Shown here one piece after another: positions 36,675 to 49,027 of a stretch of DNA of 64,000 nucleotides. Source of the DNA: Engraulis encrasicolus (Eukaryota > Chordata > Actinopteri > Clupeiformes > Engraulidae). The notes beneath the pieces were generated by a model, which saw nothing but the letters and a program-made list of their open reading frames with translations, searched no databases and was not told where the DNA came from. Within the stretch, counting starts at the first letter, position 1. Each line of letters opens with the position of its first letter. The translations under genes were made by a program, and so were the position numbers. The stretch covers positions 612,270-676,269 of the forward strand of contig NC_085859.1 in NCBI RefSeq assembly GCF_034702125.1, in the 5' to 3' direction.

Positions 36675-37764
36675 CTCTATCGCGCCGGATGCATCATATA
36701 TGTTTCATCAAATTCAAAGCCCTTTCCACGCTGACACACAAAAAAATCGATCTGAAAAACATCCTGCTTGTCATTTCCAAACGTCCTGCAGTACACGGAA
36801 ACCGCCACAAGAGAGCAGCGGTCGACAACAAGTTGACCACAGCTCGGCGAAAAACAGGAAAATGGGGTAGAAGCGGTTTCCCTGACCGACGCTGAGATTT
36901 CGTCAAATTGCATAAGGTTTGTGTACAAATTTCCGAAATATAACTCTACATCCTTTAATTTAAACACTTGCTTTGTGCAATTAATCAAAGAAGAGTTTAT
37001 ATTTTTACACCGTGTTGCAGAGAGATCGTGCTAAAACTGATGAGACATATAAGCACCATCCGGCGGTGGCAGGAAGTCAGCCATCAATGCATTTGCTCCA
37101 TAGGGAAACTTACAAAGCATACCACGACGATCGTTTAACAAAACACACAAGTTGTTTTACTTCAAGACAAAGATATTGCCTTAAGAAACAGGTTTTACTT
37201 GCAATTTTGAAAATGTAATGCAAAATGTTGAAAGTACGATCTCGTAAAAAATGCATTGAAGTGAATGGAGAAATGGTCCAATTGTAGTAATGGACCCATA
37301 TATTCAAATTACACATCAAAAATGAATAATGATCTATATTACACTCATAAATAGGTTGTTAAGCATTCGATCAGCTATGTTTTTACATAGATTTAAAAAA
37401 ATTACCCAACCAGGCTGTGGGAAATGTAAAATATGGTCCCACTAAAACAAGGATAGGCTTAAAAAAATGGCAGGATCTCACTAAATATTGAAAGATAATC
37501 CTCAAATTAAATTGTCTGACAACTTTTTTAAATAAAAAAAAAGTTGTAAATGCATTAAAAGTCATTTTTCAATGGTCATGAAATTGGAATTTTCATTCAT
37601 TAAAAGCCTGATGCATCATATATGATGCATCAAATATCTCAGCGACCTTAACAAAATTTAGAATTTTTTTTTTTTTACATTTCTTATAAGGGACCAATAT
37701 TGACGCAAATTCCAAAAAAAATTGAATTTTCTCTCATTGCTTTCATGGTTCAGGTTTCACAGGG
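36675..37764. mobile_element. TTAA-type transposon, family Q, inserted in gag
   Basis: TTAA at 36671-36674 and 37765-37768, 1,090 bp. Ends CTCTATCGCGCC and (mirror) CCCTGTGAAACC are less alike than in the other families. Near the right end is a perfect 22-bp palindrome (half-site GATGCATCATA, 37610-37631); a half copy, GGATGCATCATATATG, is at 36687. The gag sequence resumes in the same frame beyond it if one TTAA is discounted. No transposase frame is visible. Confidence 0.82.
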
Positions 37765-39086
37765 TTAACATAATCCATCACCTCCCTTTTCCCTCCCAGA
37801 ATAAAGTATTGCCTGATGAGAGATTCCTTTTGTTCTGGGGTAGTATTTGCTCCTCCATGCCTCGAGACTGCTTTAGACACTCTACCCAGAAATTCTCTAG
37901 CCGTTTCTTTAGTACTTTGAGTGACTGCCATTTTAGTCCAGTCCTCTGTGGCTGTGTATGAGGCTCTCAAAGCCGTGAACATATTATCTAAGGCCTGCTG
38001 ATATCTGGTTTCTCCATCTAGTTGTGCTGGTATAGCCGGAGGGCCTTGCTGAGCTGCTATTGCTGGTGCTGTGCGATCTAAATCAATGGGTAAATGCTGT
38101 CTAAGCTGCAACCAGTGTGGAGCACATTTCTTTGCCAGTACTGCTGCCATTTCTGAGGTGGTGGGTTTGTAGATGGTATCCATACGTCTAACAGCCTCCA
38201 CAAATACTTCTATCCCCTCTTCTGGCTTCGGGAGGGCTCCTGCTACGGATTTAAGCTCATCTGGTAGCCATGCTCTAACTACATTTAGTAAAGCCCCATT
38301 GGGACCAGGCATTTGTATGATTGGGGCTTGGAAAACATGGGTATGAGCCTGTTGTTGGTAAAATGTTTTTGCGTTATCTCCACTATCTGAACTATCCTCA
38401 TTGTCTTCATCCGTTTCAAACCTTAGAGTCCGCTGGCTACTCTGTTCTCCCCCCAGTCCATAAGCTAGTCTCTCCACTCCTGCTCCTCTAAGCTTCCTTA
38501 CCATTCGCTGATCCCTAGCTGGAGCTGCTGTGACGGGGGAAGGAGTTGCCATCGCTTCGACTACATGAATCTGAGGTAAAGGGGCCGGTGGGGGTGGGGG
38601 CGCTTGCGCTGGTGCTGCTAGAGGGGGCATTTGTTGCGGTAACACTGGATATAAGGGTGCCCACGTATCATCATAATTAGGCGGTTTGCGCTTTACAGCA
38701 CTTTGGGGGACCTGATTACTTTTTTGAACATACACTGCTGCCGTTTCATCTACGATTTCTGAATCACCATTAGAAGTCTCTCTGTCTCTCTGTCTCCTCG
38801 GTTGCGTCTTCTTTTCTTCTCTCAACAGTGCTTCTGCCATCCATTTATCAAAGAGGTCTGGCCTATATGACTTGCCTCTCAGTCTCATTACAGCCTGACA
38901 TCCGGTCAGCATTTCCACACTTAGAGTTCCATCCAATGGGAATACACCCCCACTCCAGATATTCCACTTACACAAAAGTCTTTCATCCACACATTCTGGG
39001 CCATATTTCTTGAACATGTCCTTTAAACATCCTGGAGTCAATATCCCTTTCGGGAGTTTTACCGGTTTACTCTTATTGGCACCCAT
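37765..39086 (-). pseudogene. gag: ERV gag, matrix and capsid portion, interrupted
   Basis: Start chosen at 39086 because it gives MGANKS, a myristoylation signal expected of retroviral matrix; an upstream in-frame Met at 39092 would hide it. The middle is Pro/Ala-rich (residues about 150-190); the capsid-like part follows to REFLGRVSKAV and YFILGGKREVM near the end. Reading then enters the Q transposon and stops at 37743, so this copy makes only truncated Gag. Confidence 0.9.
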
Positions 39087-40092
39087 GGCCAAATCTCAAT
39101 AACTTCTAAGCAATTTATTTACTTTTATTTCCTTTTTTTCTCAGATTTTCACACACACGTTCTCTGGATCCACACACAACACAAAGATGACACACAGTCT
39201 CACACACTCCTCCTATCCAACTTGCCAAGACTTGCTTTAGTTAAAGTATACTCTCCAACCACTTTTAACTTTGGTATCTAATGGTCAACTCTCCACTATT
39301 ATTTACACGTCATCTGATCATTAACAATTCATGAATTATTAAGCCGCAATGCACGGGGAAACAGCCGACCATGAAACACCAACAGTTAAACCTTTCCAAA
39401 ACACATACTCAATTAACCTTCCAATTTAACTATACCACAGACAATACAAAGTACCGGTTTCACAAACACACACACATGAGCTCTCTTCACATCACACAAT
39501 GAGATCTCCACTGCCATATGAGTCCGTGCCTGTCTCACATGAAGATAGTATGAGAGGTTACTTTCTCCTAATTAACCCTTGTTCAAAAGTTCATAGCATC
39601 TGGTCGTGACGTATCACAAGCTATGACCACCTCTGTTTTTCTCAACCAACCGTCACATACATCAATCACATGGGATCATCCGAAATCATCAAACAAAAAT
39701 ATGCCTGCCAACTATAGGACTTTGGGTTCGACCACCTATCACATAAAATGCCTTTCAGAATTTAAACACTGCTTTTAAGGCCACATATTTCAGTGTGCAG
39801 TGTGCTACCCCAGTGTACTCAACTCACAGCAAATATCGCTCCTTCAACACAATTGTACACATAGGCTACTCCTCTCTTTCAATATCACAGTCAAATGCAT
39901 ACAATTATTTCAAACAAATCGCCATTTCAAAAAGGATTCTACTCACCGCAGATGTTTGTGTCCTTAATGCTGGTCTGCTGTCCAGGAGTACTGGGGTCCA
40001 AACGAGTCCAGGTAGATTGTATTCACTTGGTCAGAATGATAAAATCCAACTAGATGTTCTCCCCTTCGGTGTATCCTGAGACTAGCAATCCA
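39087..40092 (-). other. ERV 5' leader
   Basis: About 1 kb between the primer-binding site and gag with no long frame. This is the place for packaging signals, none of which I can identify. Confidence 0.6.
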
Positions 40093-40110
40093 ATCACACT
40101 TCTGACACCA
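40093..40110 (-). promoter_or_regulatory. ERV primer-binding site, tRNA-Leu type
   Basis: TGGTGTCAGAAGTGTGAT on the minus strand, seven bases after the 5' LTR end. The TGGTGTCAGAAGTG core is the tRNA-Leu type known from some endogenous retroviruses. Confidence 0.75.
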
Positions 40111-40337
40111 TTCATAATGTGGACTAAACATTAAGAAACTTAACCCTTATGTTGTGTTCATAAGCTGCATACACCTGTGGTGTTCGGGTCATTTTTGACC
40201 CGTGATAACAAAACTCAGCTATAAAATACCTAAAAACACTAGTTATCATCAAATATTGTTTTTCATCTCATGGCTAACTTGGTATGTATTCATATCCATG
40301 GAAATATTACTTGATGTATTCATCTTTTTGACTTTAA

Positions 40338-41841
40338 CCCTTTAAGCGCCAAAGTCGCAGAATTGCGACGGTACGTCATCATGAACAAAAGCGCATGTAG
40401 ATCAAACCAGCGGTCTTAATAGTGTTCATCCTCCCTACCAGTAGTTGGCAGACATGCTACCCTTTCAAACAAGACTACGATTGCGTCATTTTGTAGTTCA
40501 CAGAGTCTTTGGTGAAGCAGTAAAAGACGCGACCTGTGACGCGACTACAAAATGCGGAAGTAGCCACTTTGCGTCTTTGACTCGAGGCGTGCGAGTTGGT
40601 TTTGTGTTGTTATCAGTGAACTATCAGCGAGCTATTTCATCATGGCTAGTGAGAAGTTGAATCGTGATGAAGTTCTGAGCATGTTATTTGCCTATTCTGA
40701 CTCCGAAGGACAGTTTTTATCTCACGAAGGGGATAATGATCGGACGAGCACTGTTCACCAAGCAGCACACACGCACTCATTCTGTCCCTCTTTCTGACTT
40801 CTACTGGGTGGATGGCAGCGGCGAACGTGCCATATCTCCGCATGGAGAGGTTTTGGTAATAGAACGCACGGTGAAGAGAAGACGCATAGGCAACCCTAAA
40901 ACATGAATGTTTTAGACTCGTTGACAATCAGACTGGTCACCGCGTTTTGACTGTCTTTGTAAGAGTTATAAATCAGTAAAACAGCAAATAAAGATGAAAG
41001 AGGTGGCGATATATTTCTCTCAAACGGGGGAGAGGGTGGCAGGGCGCTGCGCTCTCCAAGCGAGGGGGCGGGGATTGTGTTCCTGATCGGCTTCAGGTGT
41101 CAGGCTATAACGTAGCCTAATTACGTTGGACACAATACTATGGATATAATACTTGTGATTTCATACCCATTATGTTGACAGTTTGCCCATTAGTTTTGTG
41201 AAATGTAAGTGACAAACTGTAGAAATCACTGAGCTAGACTGTGCCATGATGAACCATTTTACTGCCTATATGGTGCCTGCTCTAAAGGCCATAGTAGGCT
41301 ATACAGATGTACAAATAGGCATAAATATGAATTGAATATGTGTGTGCTGACCCTTTCTGTGAAAGTGTCACAAGCTAAAAAGGTACAGGTTACAGATACA
41401 AACATGTTCGGCCCTCCAGGCAAAAGTAGTAATTGTTGCATTATATATTTCAATATTATTGCATTATATTAGGCCTATTGTAATATTACAATATATACTA
41501 TATATATTCTGCCTAAAACTACTTATTTCCTTGACCATAGTGTATGTGCACTACGTGATAGTAATGGAATGTCAAATATTGCAAAAAAAAATCAATAATC
41601 TATTGAAAATTATCAATATTTTCCAAAAATTATTAAAAATGCAAAATGGCCGCCACCATATGACGTCATAATATGCAAATTAGGTATGCATATTTACTCC
41701 CAAAATAATCTTGGGGTCATCCCCAATATTTGTCTAATTGACAGTCAAGCTCTATCTGTTACCAGTGTCAAGCCACAGTCATTTGAATTTATCATGCCAA
41801 AATTCAGCTTTTTTGAAAAATAAAGTGTGGCGCTTAAAGGG
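40338..41841. mobile_element. TTAA-type transposon, family F, nested in A
   Basis: Left TTAA at 40334-40337, right TTCA at 41842-41845 (one change). Ends CCCTTTAAGCGCCA and TGGCGCTTAAAGGG, 1,504 bp. Subterminal palindrome GTCGCAGAATTGCGAC at 40354-40369. It may keep the beginning of a transposase gene (see 40642). Confidence 0.88.
40642..40797 (+). pseudogene. Short frame, possible N-terminus of a piggyBac-type transposase
   Basis: An ATG opens a 51-residue frame beginning MASEKLNRDEVLSM followed by acidic residues (YSDSEGQ, EGDND), stopping at 40797. An acidic N-terminus is common in piggyBac-type transposases, and the position, about 300 bases inside a TTAA element, fits. There is no catalytic domain, so the assignment rests on context. 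Confidence 0.4.
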
Positions 41842-43304
41842 TTCAACATCTTTTATCTTACATCATGCAAATCGTTTTTGATGACCAAAACTATCAAAAC
41901 CTGCATAAATTCACTATTAATACTTCCTAAAGTGATACAATTAGTGATTATGTTGTCCATGTATTACAGCTGATATGAGAGTACAACAACCCCCAAATTT
42001 CTTTTATTAGTTTTTCTCTAATATTAAAAAATATCATCAAGAGTGGCATTTGTGGTGTTCGGGTCCAAACCAACCCAAAGAGATTTATAGCAGGAAAAAG
42101 ACCAAATGTCAACTAAATTAGTTTTTCAGTGCATAAAATTAATGTTTAAATATGTTGACTTGGTGTTTTTCAATATTTATATGATTTTAGTGTGGTAAAT
42201 ATACAAAATAACAATTCTGTCAGAGTCACAGCTATTCCGCCAATCTAATGCAAAGGTATTGGAAATGAACACCTCAATGAACATGAAAAAAGTCACACTA
42301 TTCATTTGAATCCCCTATGCCATGAACATGGACCATTATGTCATTGCCACATCAACTTTATGGAAAGTATAAGACCAGTTCTACAGGTTTGGGTGCCATT
42401 ATGAATTTTTGATACGTTTTTTGGAAAAAATAATGTGCAAAAATGTATTTTGCAAACAAATGTGCAAAAAATCTCATTATATAATGCAGAAATGGATTCC
42501 CTGACCATGAAAACATATGAGTAGACACCAGAAATACATCTGTACTCCTTTCACAGCAGGAGATATGACATATTGTAGTGTATGGGACTGTCCGGCAGCC
42601 ATATTGGATTTGTAATATCAAAAAGCTGGCAAAAAAAAAGTTCAGGCAAGAAATATATTTTCCTCACCATAAATCACCAAACTGAAGACAAAGGGCAACC
42701 AACAGCTTTTCAGAAATGCATAAAACAACCAAAAATCTATACCGGGTCAATTTTGACCCCCGGACACCACAGATCACTCCAAAATTTTTTTTTTTTTGGA
42801 CCTTTAAAATTTACTAAAATGATAAAACATATTTTTTTTTGTGTTGAAATGATTGTGACTGAGGATTAGATGAAGCCTTATTCCAAGAAAATAAAGGAAA
42901 GCGTGTTTTTTTCACACTAAAACTTGAAAACGGGTCAAAAATGACCCGGACACAACATAAGGGTTAAACATCTTGTGGTGATTACTGCAGGTTTATTATA
43001 TCGACGCCGGGAGCATAAGACAAGACCTTCGGGTAGACTGTCCTCTCTTACACACAAATTTCTAGTTGGTCTTCACCTTCTTTATACATCTGTAACCCCC
43101 CCACACACCCCTCCCCTCACAGTCCCTTTTGGCACTATTTTCGGGCCTTCCTTAGAAATGTAAATGTCCTGGTGTGACTTTGAAGCCACTGTCAGTTTCA
43201 GATGGTAATGAGTCCAAGTCCCGAGGATAAGGAAGGGTGTGTCTGTTGTCTTCTCATCTTACTTATCCCAATGTGAATGTCTTCAACCTACAGCACAACT
43301 TTAA

Positions 43305-43867
43305 CCCTATCCAGACTGGGGGGGGGCTAAAAGTGCCCGCACCAACTTTGATGTAGTATAATTCCTTAACGACTTAAGCTTTGACTACGGAACTTGGTGA
43401 CTTTTCCTAACATTTAGTTGGCTACAGTTTAGTACCAAAAGACTATGTTTATCATTTTTGCCGTTGCCATGGCAACGGGTTTCTGACAGGTGTGTCTGAC
43501 CGAAAATCACTGATCTAAGTCTCATTATTATTCCTTTTTCATATTTTTTTGTTATTTCCATTAGTTTCAGACAGCTTTATGAGCATTAAAGTGGTCTGAA
43601 GCAAATAATCATTAAAATTTAAGTGCATTACCTAAATTTGATGGAAAATACATTATGGCGAGATTTTGGGTATTATAAACAGATTATGTCATAATGACGT
43701 CATAATACCAGATAATGGCACAAAAATCATGTCATAGATGTCCATATGTAGATCATCTCCCCAAAGTTTGGTGGTCATACCGTATTCCGTTCATGAGTTA
43801 TGAGGGGGGGGTCAAAAGAGCCCCCCCCCAGGCCCAGGAATGCCAAAAAAGCCCAGTCTGAATAGGG
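43305..43867. mobile_element. TTAA-type transposon, family C copy 2
   Basis: TTAA at 43301-43304 and 43868-43871; ends CCCTATCCAGACTGGGG and CCCAGTCTGAATAGGG; 563 bp, in the retroviral 5' LTR. The 3' LTR shows the empty site. Confidence 0.92.
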
Positions 43868-45072
43868 TTAATTACAAGCTAAAACCAGTAAATATATACT
43901 TTAATCACATTTATTACGACAATCGCATCCAGAAATACGATGGCTTGTCACCATCAGAACAATCATAAAGCTTCTCTTCAAATACAGCATTACTTATAAT
44001 TATGTATGCTGGGCACAGAACTGCATGCACATCAATACTGACGATATGTGACACATCTTGTGCTAGTGTGTGTATGTAGTGGGAGGGTGCGAAAGTAGCT
44101 CACAGGGTACAGGGTTGGGAGGGGGGGGTGCTGTGGGGGGTGCCATGATGATGCTATAGGTACAACAAGGTTCAGTTGGTGGATTTTGTCAAAATGTCAA
44201 TGCTGTAGTAGCCACCACTGTCCAAAATGTTGCCGTGAATAAGTTTTAGGCCTCCCCCATATCATTAGTATTTTTATTGATCAGGGCCCGAAGAAACATG
44301 ACTGAGTAGCTTATTTACATGTATTTCACATTATTTGCAAAATATGGATGTTCCATTTATGATTTATACGCTTGAAACAATTGGGGTCAAATTGACCCCA
44401 AGGAACACGGATGTAACCAAAATGTGTGCAGCACTTAGGAAAAACATTTTTGTGGAAATGTCTATTTTTTCACATGTATCCCATCTATTTGGGAAAAGTC
44501 ATCAAAGATAAGGCAGAAGAAATATGTACTTCATGTATTTTTCAGGTGTTAAACATTGAATGGGGTCAAATAGACCCCAAGGATAACCCCATGGAGGGTT
44601 AATGTCTCTTAGCCATATTGAAAAAGGATTTTGATAAAATCTTTTACATTTTTAAACTAAAAGTCCAGCCTTTTATCATTTATGGAGTATTAAATCCCAA
44701 CATCAATACTTATTTAAATACTTGATGGGTATTCTTTGATATAGAAGTCATTTTATATAACTATGATATTTAGACATATCGGTCTAAATAGACCCGCATT
44801 CATTTCCTATGTAATTTCATCACAAGCTTAATGTCTCTTAGCCATATTGAGAAAGGATTTTGATTATTTTACTAAAAAAACAACTTTTTGTCATTTATGG
44901 AGTATTAACTCCCAACATTAATACTTAATTCAAATCCTTTATGGTTATTCTTTGAAATAGATATTTTTATACAATTATATGATATTTACACAAAAGGGTC
45001 AAAAATGATCCACATTCATTTTTTATATATACTGTGTGCAGAATTATTAGGCAAACATGTTTTTTGACCATA

Positions 45073-46156
45073 CCATAAATCCTCTAATTGTGGCCTGTAT
45101 TCCATTACTGGCCGGGATTCTAATATTGGCCGGTCTCGCGGTCGGCGGATGTAAATTGGGGCCGGTCTCTTGTACAGGCCGGGTCTAAAAATAGAATCAA
45201 TGATTTATTTTCCGTTTACCGGATATCTCACGTTGTTCTCAAAATCCACAACTGTAATCATTAAGCTGGTTAACATTAGACATAGTTCCTCACTCCGAAA
45301 AATGACTCATTTGCTACTATAAAACAAACGGTGCACACGCCAAAGACTAGTTATTACATGTGAGCAGTGTGTTAATATCAGCTGTGTGAGAGCGACCGCT
45401 TCGGTCAGCTTTCCTGAAGACGCGTGGGTAACCTATAGCAACAACACGAGCCCGGAATACAGCCAGAGGCAGAGCGCGCCCATACAGAAAGAGATTTTGC
45501 CTTGGTTGCAAAGTTGTGAGAGCCCTTGTCGTAAATGCATTTGGCGGTCAAACTTTTACTCTGCGTTGCCAGTGGAGGAAAATAGAAGGCACGCTACAGT
45601 ATTAGACAATAATATGGCTACCTCTCTTAACCTTCATATTTCAGTAACGTACGCTTCACACATAGAGATTGCTTCAGGCTACGGACCGGAGACAGAAATT
45701 GCATGTATTATTTCCCCGACATTTGGCTGCAGCAAGAAACAGGTTGCCTTGCGAAGTGGAGTAAAATAGGGAGTGAAACAGTCGCAGATATTGGAATATG
45801 ACCGTCAATGTCAATGTTGTTGCCGCATGTCGTGTCCATAAGCTCAAGGCGAGAACGGGGGGAAAGACAAACAGAGGAGGAAGGGACACACGCCTCGTGA
45901 GTAAAAAATGGACCGACGATGGTCTCCTAGTCATTCGCACCATACCGTAACTATTATGGTAACTGTAGCCTACTTTTTCAGTAAATGAACCAAGTATTTT
46001 ATTGGTTCAAAATACGGTAGACACATGGTTTTATTCATTCCATTGGTAGTTTGTTTTGCTTTAATAGGAATATTGGCCTGTTTCTAATTCTGGCCTCCTT
46101 CCAATTATGGCCACTTGAGTAAATACAGGCCCCGGCCAATATTAGAGAAGTTACGG
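45073..46156. mobile_element. DNA element with TA target, element K
   Basis: TA at 45071-45072 and 46157-46158; ends CCATAAATCCTCTAATTGTGG and CCAATATTAGAGAAGTTACGG are imperfect inverted repeats with GGCC-rich subterminal parts. 1,084 bp. The flanks rejoin as GACCATATTGTC. The 127-codon frame at 45386-45769 has no recognisable motif and is not called as a gene. Confidence 0.75.
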
Positions 46157-46900
46157 TATTGTCTTTTTTATGCTTATTTTCCAACAGGAATCTATATGAA
46201 CTTGAAAACCTATCGGATTTAAGCATTCCAGGCCATGCATATTTGTATAAAAATATGGGGCTGTGGTCGCATATTGGTGTGCATAATTATTAGGCAACTT
46301 TGTTGTCTCCTTGGAAAATGGGCCACAAAATAGATCTAACAAACTCTGAAAAGTCGATTAACAATTTTGAAGTCTTCTAGAGGGATATGGCTGTCGTGAA
46401 ATTGGCAAGACGTTGGTCACTTTACCACAGAATTATGAAATGCATCATCAAAGTCATCAATCAGTCTCGTAAGAAATGTCACAGCCAAAAATTGAGAAGA
46501 ATTTAAGGTGGAGCTACAAAAAAAAATATTACCCTGCAGTCCTATAATATTACACAACAGAAACCTACACCAAGTGTCCAGAAGAACAGGGCATTGAGCA
46601 CTCAGAGATATGGCCAAGGTAAGAAGGGATGACACTAGACAAGTTAATTAAGTCAAGACTGGGTCAAAAATACCTGGGGACAGAGTTTTCAAAGTTAGGC
46701 CTATTATGGACTTGGGAAAGTGACTCTTGACAGACAGGGTGGATGAGCCCATGGCTGGATCATTGAGAGGAAGACATTTGCATCTTTTGAAGACCATGGT
46801 ATTCATGCTGTACTTTGCTGGCATTTGAGTGGAACTCAGGAACTCATGTAAGTGTGCACATTGCTGATCTAGCCATAGACTCATCTACCTGGTCCATTAA

Positions 46901-47106
46901 CCCTTGTGTTGTGTTCATAAGCTGCATACACCTGTGGTGTTCGGGTCATTTTTGACCCGTGATAACAAAACTCAGCCATAAAATACTATCCTTATACTTA
47001 TCCTTATACTATCCTTATCCTTATTCCAAGAAAATAAAGGAAAGTGTGTTTTTTTCACACTAAAACTTGAAAACGGGTCAAAAATGACCCGAACACAACA
47101 TAAGGG
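46901..47106. mobile_element. TTAA-type transposon, family A copy 4, internally deleted (206 bp)
   Basis: TTAA at 46897-46900 and 47107-47110. Keeps both ends with their GGGTCATTTTTGACCC palindromes but only about 60-100 bases on each side, so it is a minimal deletion derivative. The duplicate block shows the empty site CCATTAACAG at about 52722. Confidence 0.93.
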
Positions 47107-47186
47107 TTAACAGTCACCTTCACTAGTTCATAAAACCATTGAAAAAAAACTGTCTAAAGACATTTCTTGCCCCAGTCTTGAATTAA

Positions 47187-48865
47187 CCCTCCTGTTATCC
47201 TTGGGGTCTATTTGACCCCATTCAATGTTTAACACCTGAAAAATACATGAAGTACATATTTCTTTTGCTTCATATTTGATGACTTTTCCTAAATAGATGG
47301 GATAAATGTGAAAAAAGTGAAATTTCCACAAAAATGTTTTTCCTAAGTGCTGTACACATTTTGGTTACATCCGTGTTCCTTGGGGTCAATTTGACCCCAC
47401 ATTGTTTCAGGTGTATGAAACATAAATGGAACATCCATATTTTTCAAATGTGTGTTCTAATCTGTTTAGACATTGTGAAATACATGAAAATAAGCTATTC
47501 AGCCATGTTTTTGCTTTTGTTTGGGCCCTGATAAATAAAAATAGAAATCATATGGGGGAGGCCTAAAACTAATTCACGGCAACAATTTAGACAGTGGTGG
47601 CTACTACAGCAGTGACATTTTGACAAAATCCACCATTTGAACCATGTTGTACTTATAGCACCATCATGGCTCCCCCCACAGCAACACCCCCCCCAACCCT
47701 GTACCCTGGGAGCTACTTTTGCACCCTCCCACTACACACACACACTAGCATAAGATGGGTCACGTATAGTCAGCATTGCTGTGTATGCTGTTCTGTGCTC
47801 AGAATACATGTAAGTATTTGAAGAGAAGCTTTATGATTGTGACCCAAAGATTGTAATGGACTGTTCTGATGGTGACAAGCCGTTGTACTTCTTCAGATGG
47901 ATGCGATCTCAAGATTGGTTGTTGAGAGATATAATGGTGCAGGTCTTCTCCTCTGTTCAGAATGTTGTTCCAAATTGACATGTTTGTCTGCAGCATTGGT
48001 TTTAAACTGGTGCTACCTGACATAGAGAAGGCAGGACCTTCCAGGAACAGCAAGAGCTGTAGCCTAACTTTTGTGAAGGACATACACATTGACGTCCATA
48101 CCAAAAGTTCTCCAGTGGGCATAAATAGTGAATAGAAGTAAACATAGAATAGAAGTAAACAGAATACAAGTTGCTAGCCCTGTTCTGTCAAACCTTACTC
48201 CACTACCATGAACATGTAATATGTCTACAAGGAGCACATGCAAACCTTTTCTTCCTTATACACACCAATTCAAGCGCAGAATTAATGATAACATGATTTT
48301 CTATGATGTTCCCAAAACTCTTTTGGTTGGCAATGTATCCATGTTTTTACCTAACTATTACACTTGTGTTATGAATACACATTCAAACATTCAAAGAAAA
48401 AGAATGTTGGACTTGAAAAACCTTCTGAATGTTTGGGAATATGTCTATTTATTTTAGGGTTTTAGGGTGACCCATAAGGTAATAGATAGACACTATCCTT
48501 GATAATCTAATTTGTTTTTTTCTTTTCAAATGTTATAAATAATAGAAATTCATATTTAGGGAGTAGCCTATATGGAGCCACTCAAATTTCAATAACATGT
48601 ATCCATCTGTTTTTAGACCAATTAATGCCACTTTATTGCTATTTTTCTAAATTTCGCCTAGTCATGGATTAAGTTTTTTTGGTGTGTGGGTGCTAGGATA
48701 TATTTAAAGGACTGTTTTTGTCACCAACAGATCAATAATACATATCTGAGACATAAACATGTGCCAAAGTGTTGTTTTCTACTGATTTTGTAGACATTTA
48801 AGTGGTTGGGGTCAAATTGACCCCAAGGATCACGGATGTTTCAAAATTTGAGGGTAACAGGAGGG
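47187..48865. mobile_element. TTAA-type transposon, family B copy 4
   Basis: TTAA at 47183-47186 and 48866-48869; ends CCCTCCTGTTATCC and GGGTAACAGGAGGG; about 1.68 kb and uninterrupted. Gives the empty site for the Tc1 element in copy 1 (near 48351) and the unbroken retroviral target near 47905. Confidence 0.92.
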
Positions 48866-49027
48866 TTAAGTTTCTTGTTGAGTGGTCTTCAGGTTTCAGC
48901 CTGTTTTACCTTGGCCATGTCTCTGAGTGCTGAATACAATGTTCTTGTGGACACTCAATGTAGGTTTCAGTTCTGGAATATAACAGCACTGCAGGTAATA
49001 GTTTTGTGGTAGTTTCATCTTCAATTC

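Larger units (their letters stand above)
40144..42963. mobile_element. TTAA-type transposon, family A copy 3
   Basis: TTAA at 40140-40143 and 42964-42967; ends CCCTTATGTTGTGTTC and ACACAACATAAGGG. Inverted relative to copies 1, 2, 5 and 6. About 1.31 kb once element F is excluded. Confidence 0.92.
31252..43921 (-). mobile_element. Endogenous retrovirus, class I (gamma/epsilon-like), env absent
   Basis: Minus-strand provirus with 413-bp LTRs, tRNA-Leu-type primer-binding site, gag, pol in one frame with gag, polypurine tract, and no env between integrase and the 3' LTR. Flanks ATCA (31248-31251) and ATCG (43922-43925) fit a 4-bp target duplication, and family B copies show the empty site (AGATCGCATCC near 47905, complement). 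Inserted later: Q in gag, A plus F and C in the 5' LTR. The two LTRs differ at roughly a dozen positions by eye, so insertion is moderately old. Pol resembles gammaretroviral pol (ALGLPD, RPIAYLSKQLD, GPF motif in integrase). Confidence 0.93.
40118..43921 (-). repeat. ERV 5' LTR, split by two TTAA-type insertions
   Basis: LTR pieces at 40118-40143, 42964-43304 and 43868-43921 match the 3' LTR in order. Both breaks fall at TTAA in the intact LTR (AACTTAAACATC and ACTTTAATTAC). Confidence 0.93.
29719..44598. mobile_element. TTAA-type transposon, family B copy 3, containing the retrovirus
   Basis: TTAA at 29715-29718 and 44599-44602; left end CCCTCCTGTTACCC. The right end is slightly altered (GGATAACCCCATGGAGGG). 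Without the C element and retrovirus its own parts (29719-30182, 30749-31251, 43922-44598) add up to about 1.64 kb, equal to copies 2 and 4. Confidence 0.9.

Noticed and set aside
45386..45769. 127-residue frame in element K as a host gene
   Set aside because: No motif, and located wholly between the terminal repeats of a DNA element.
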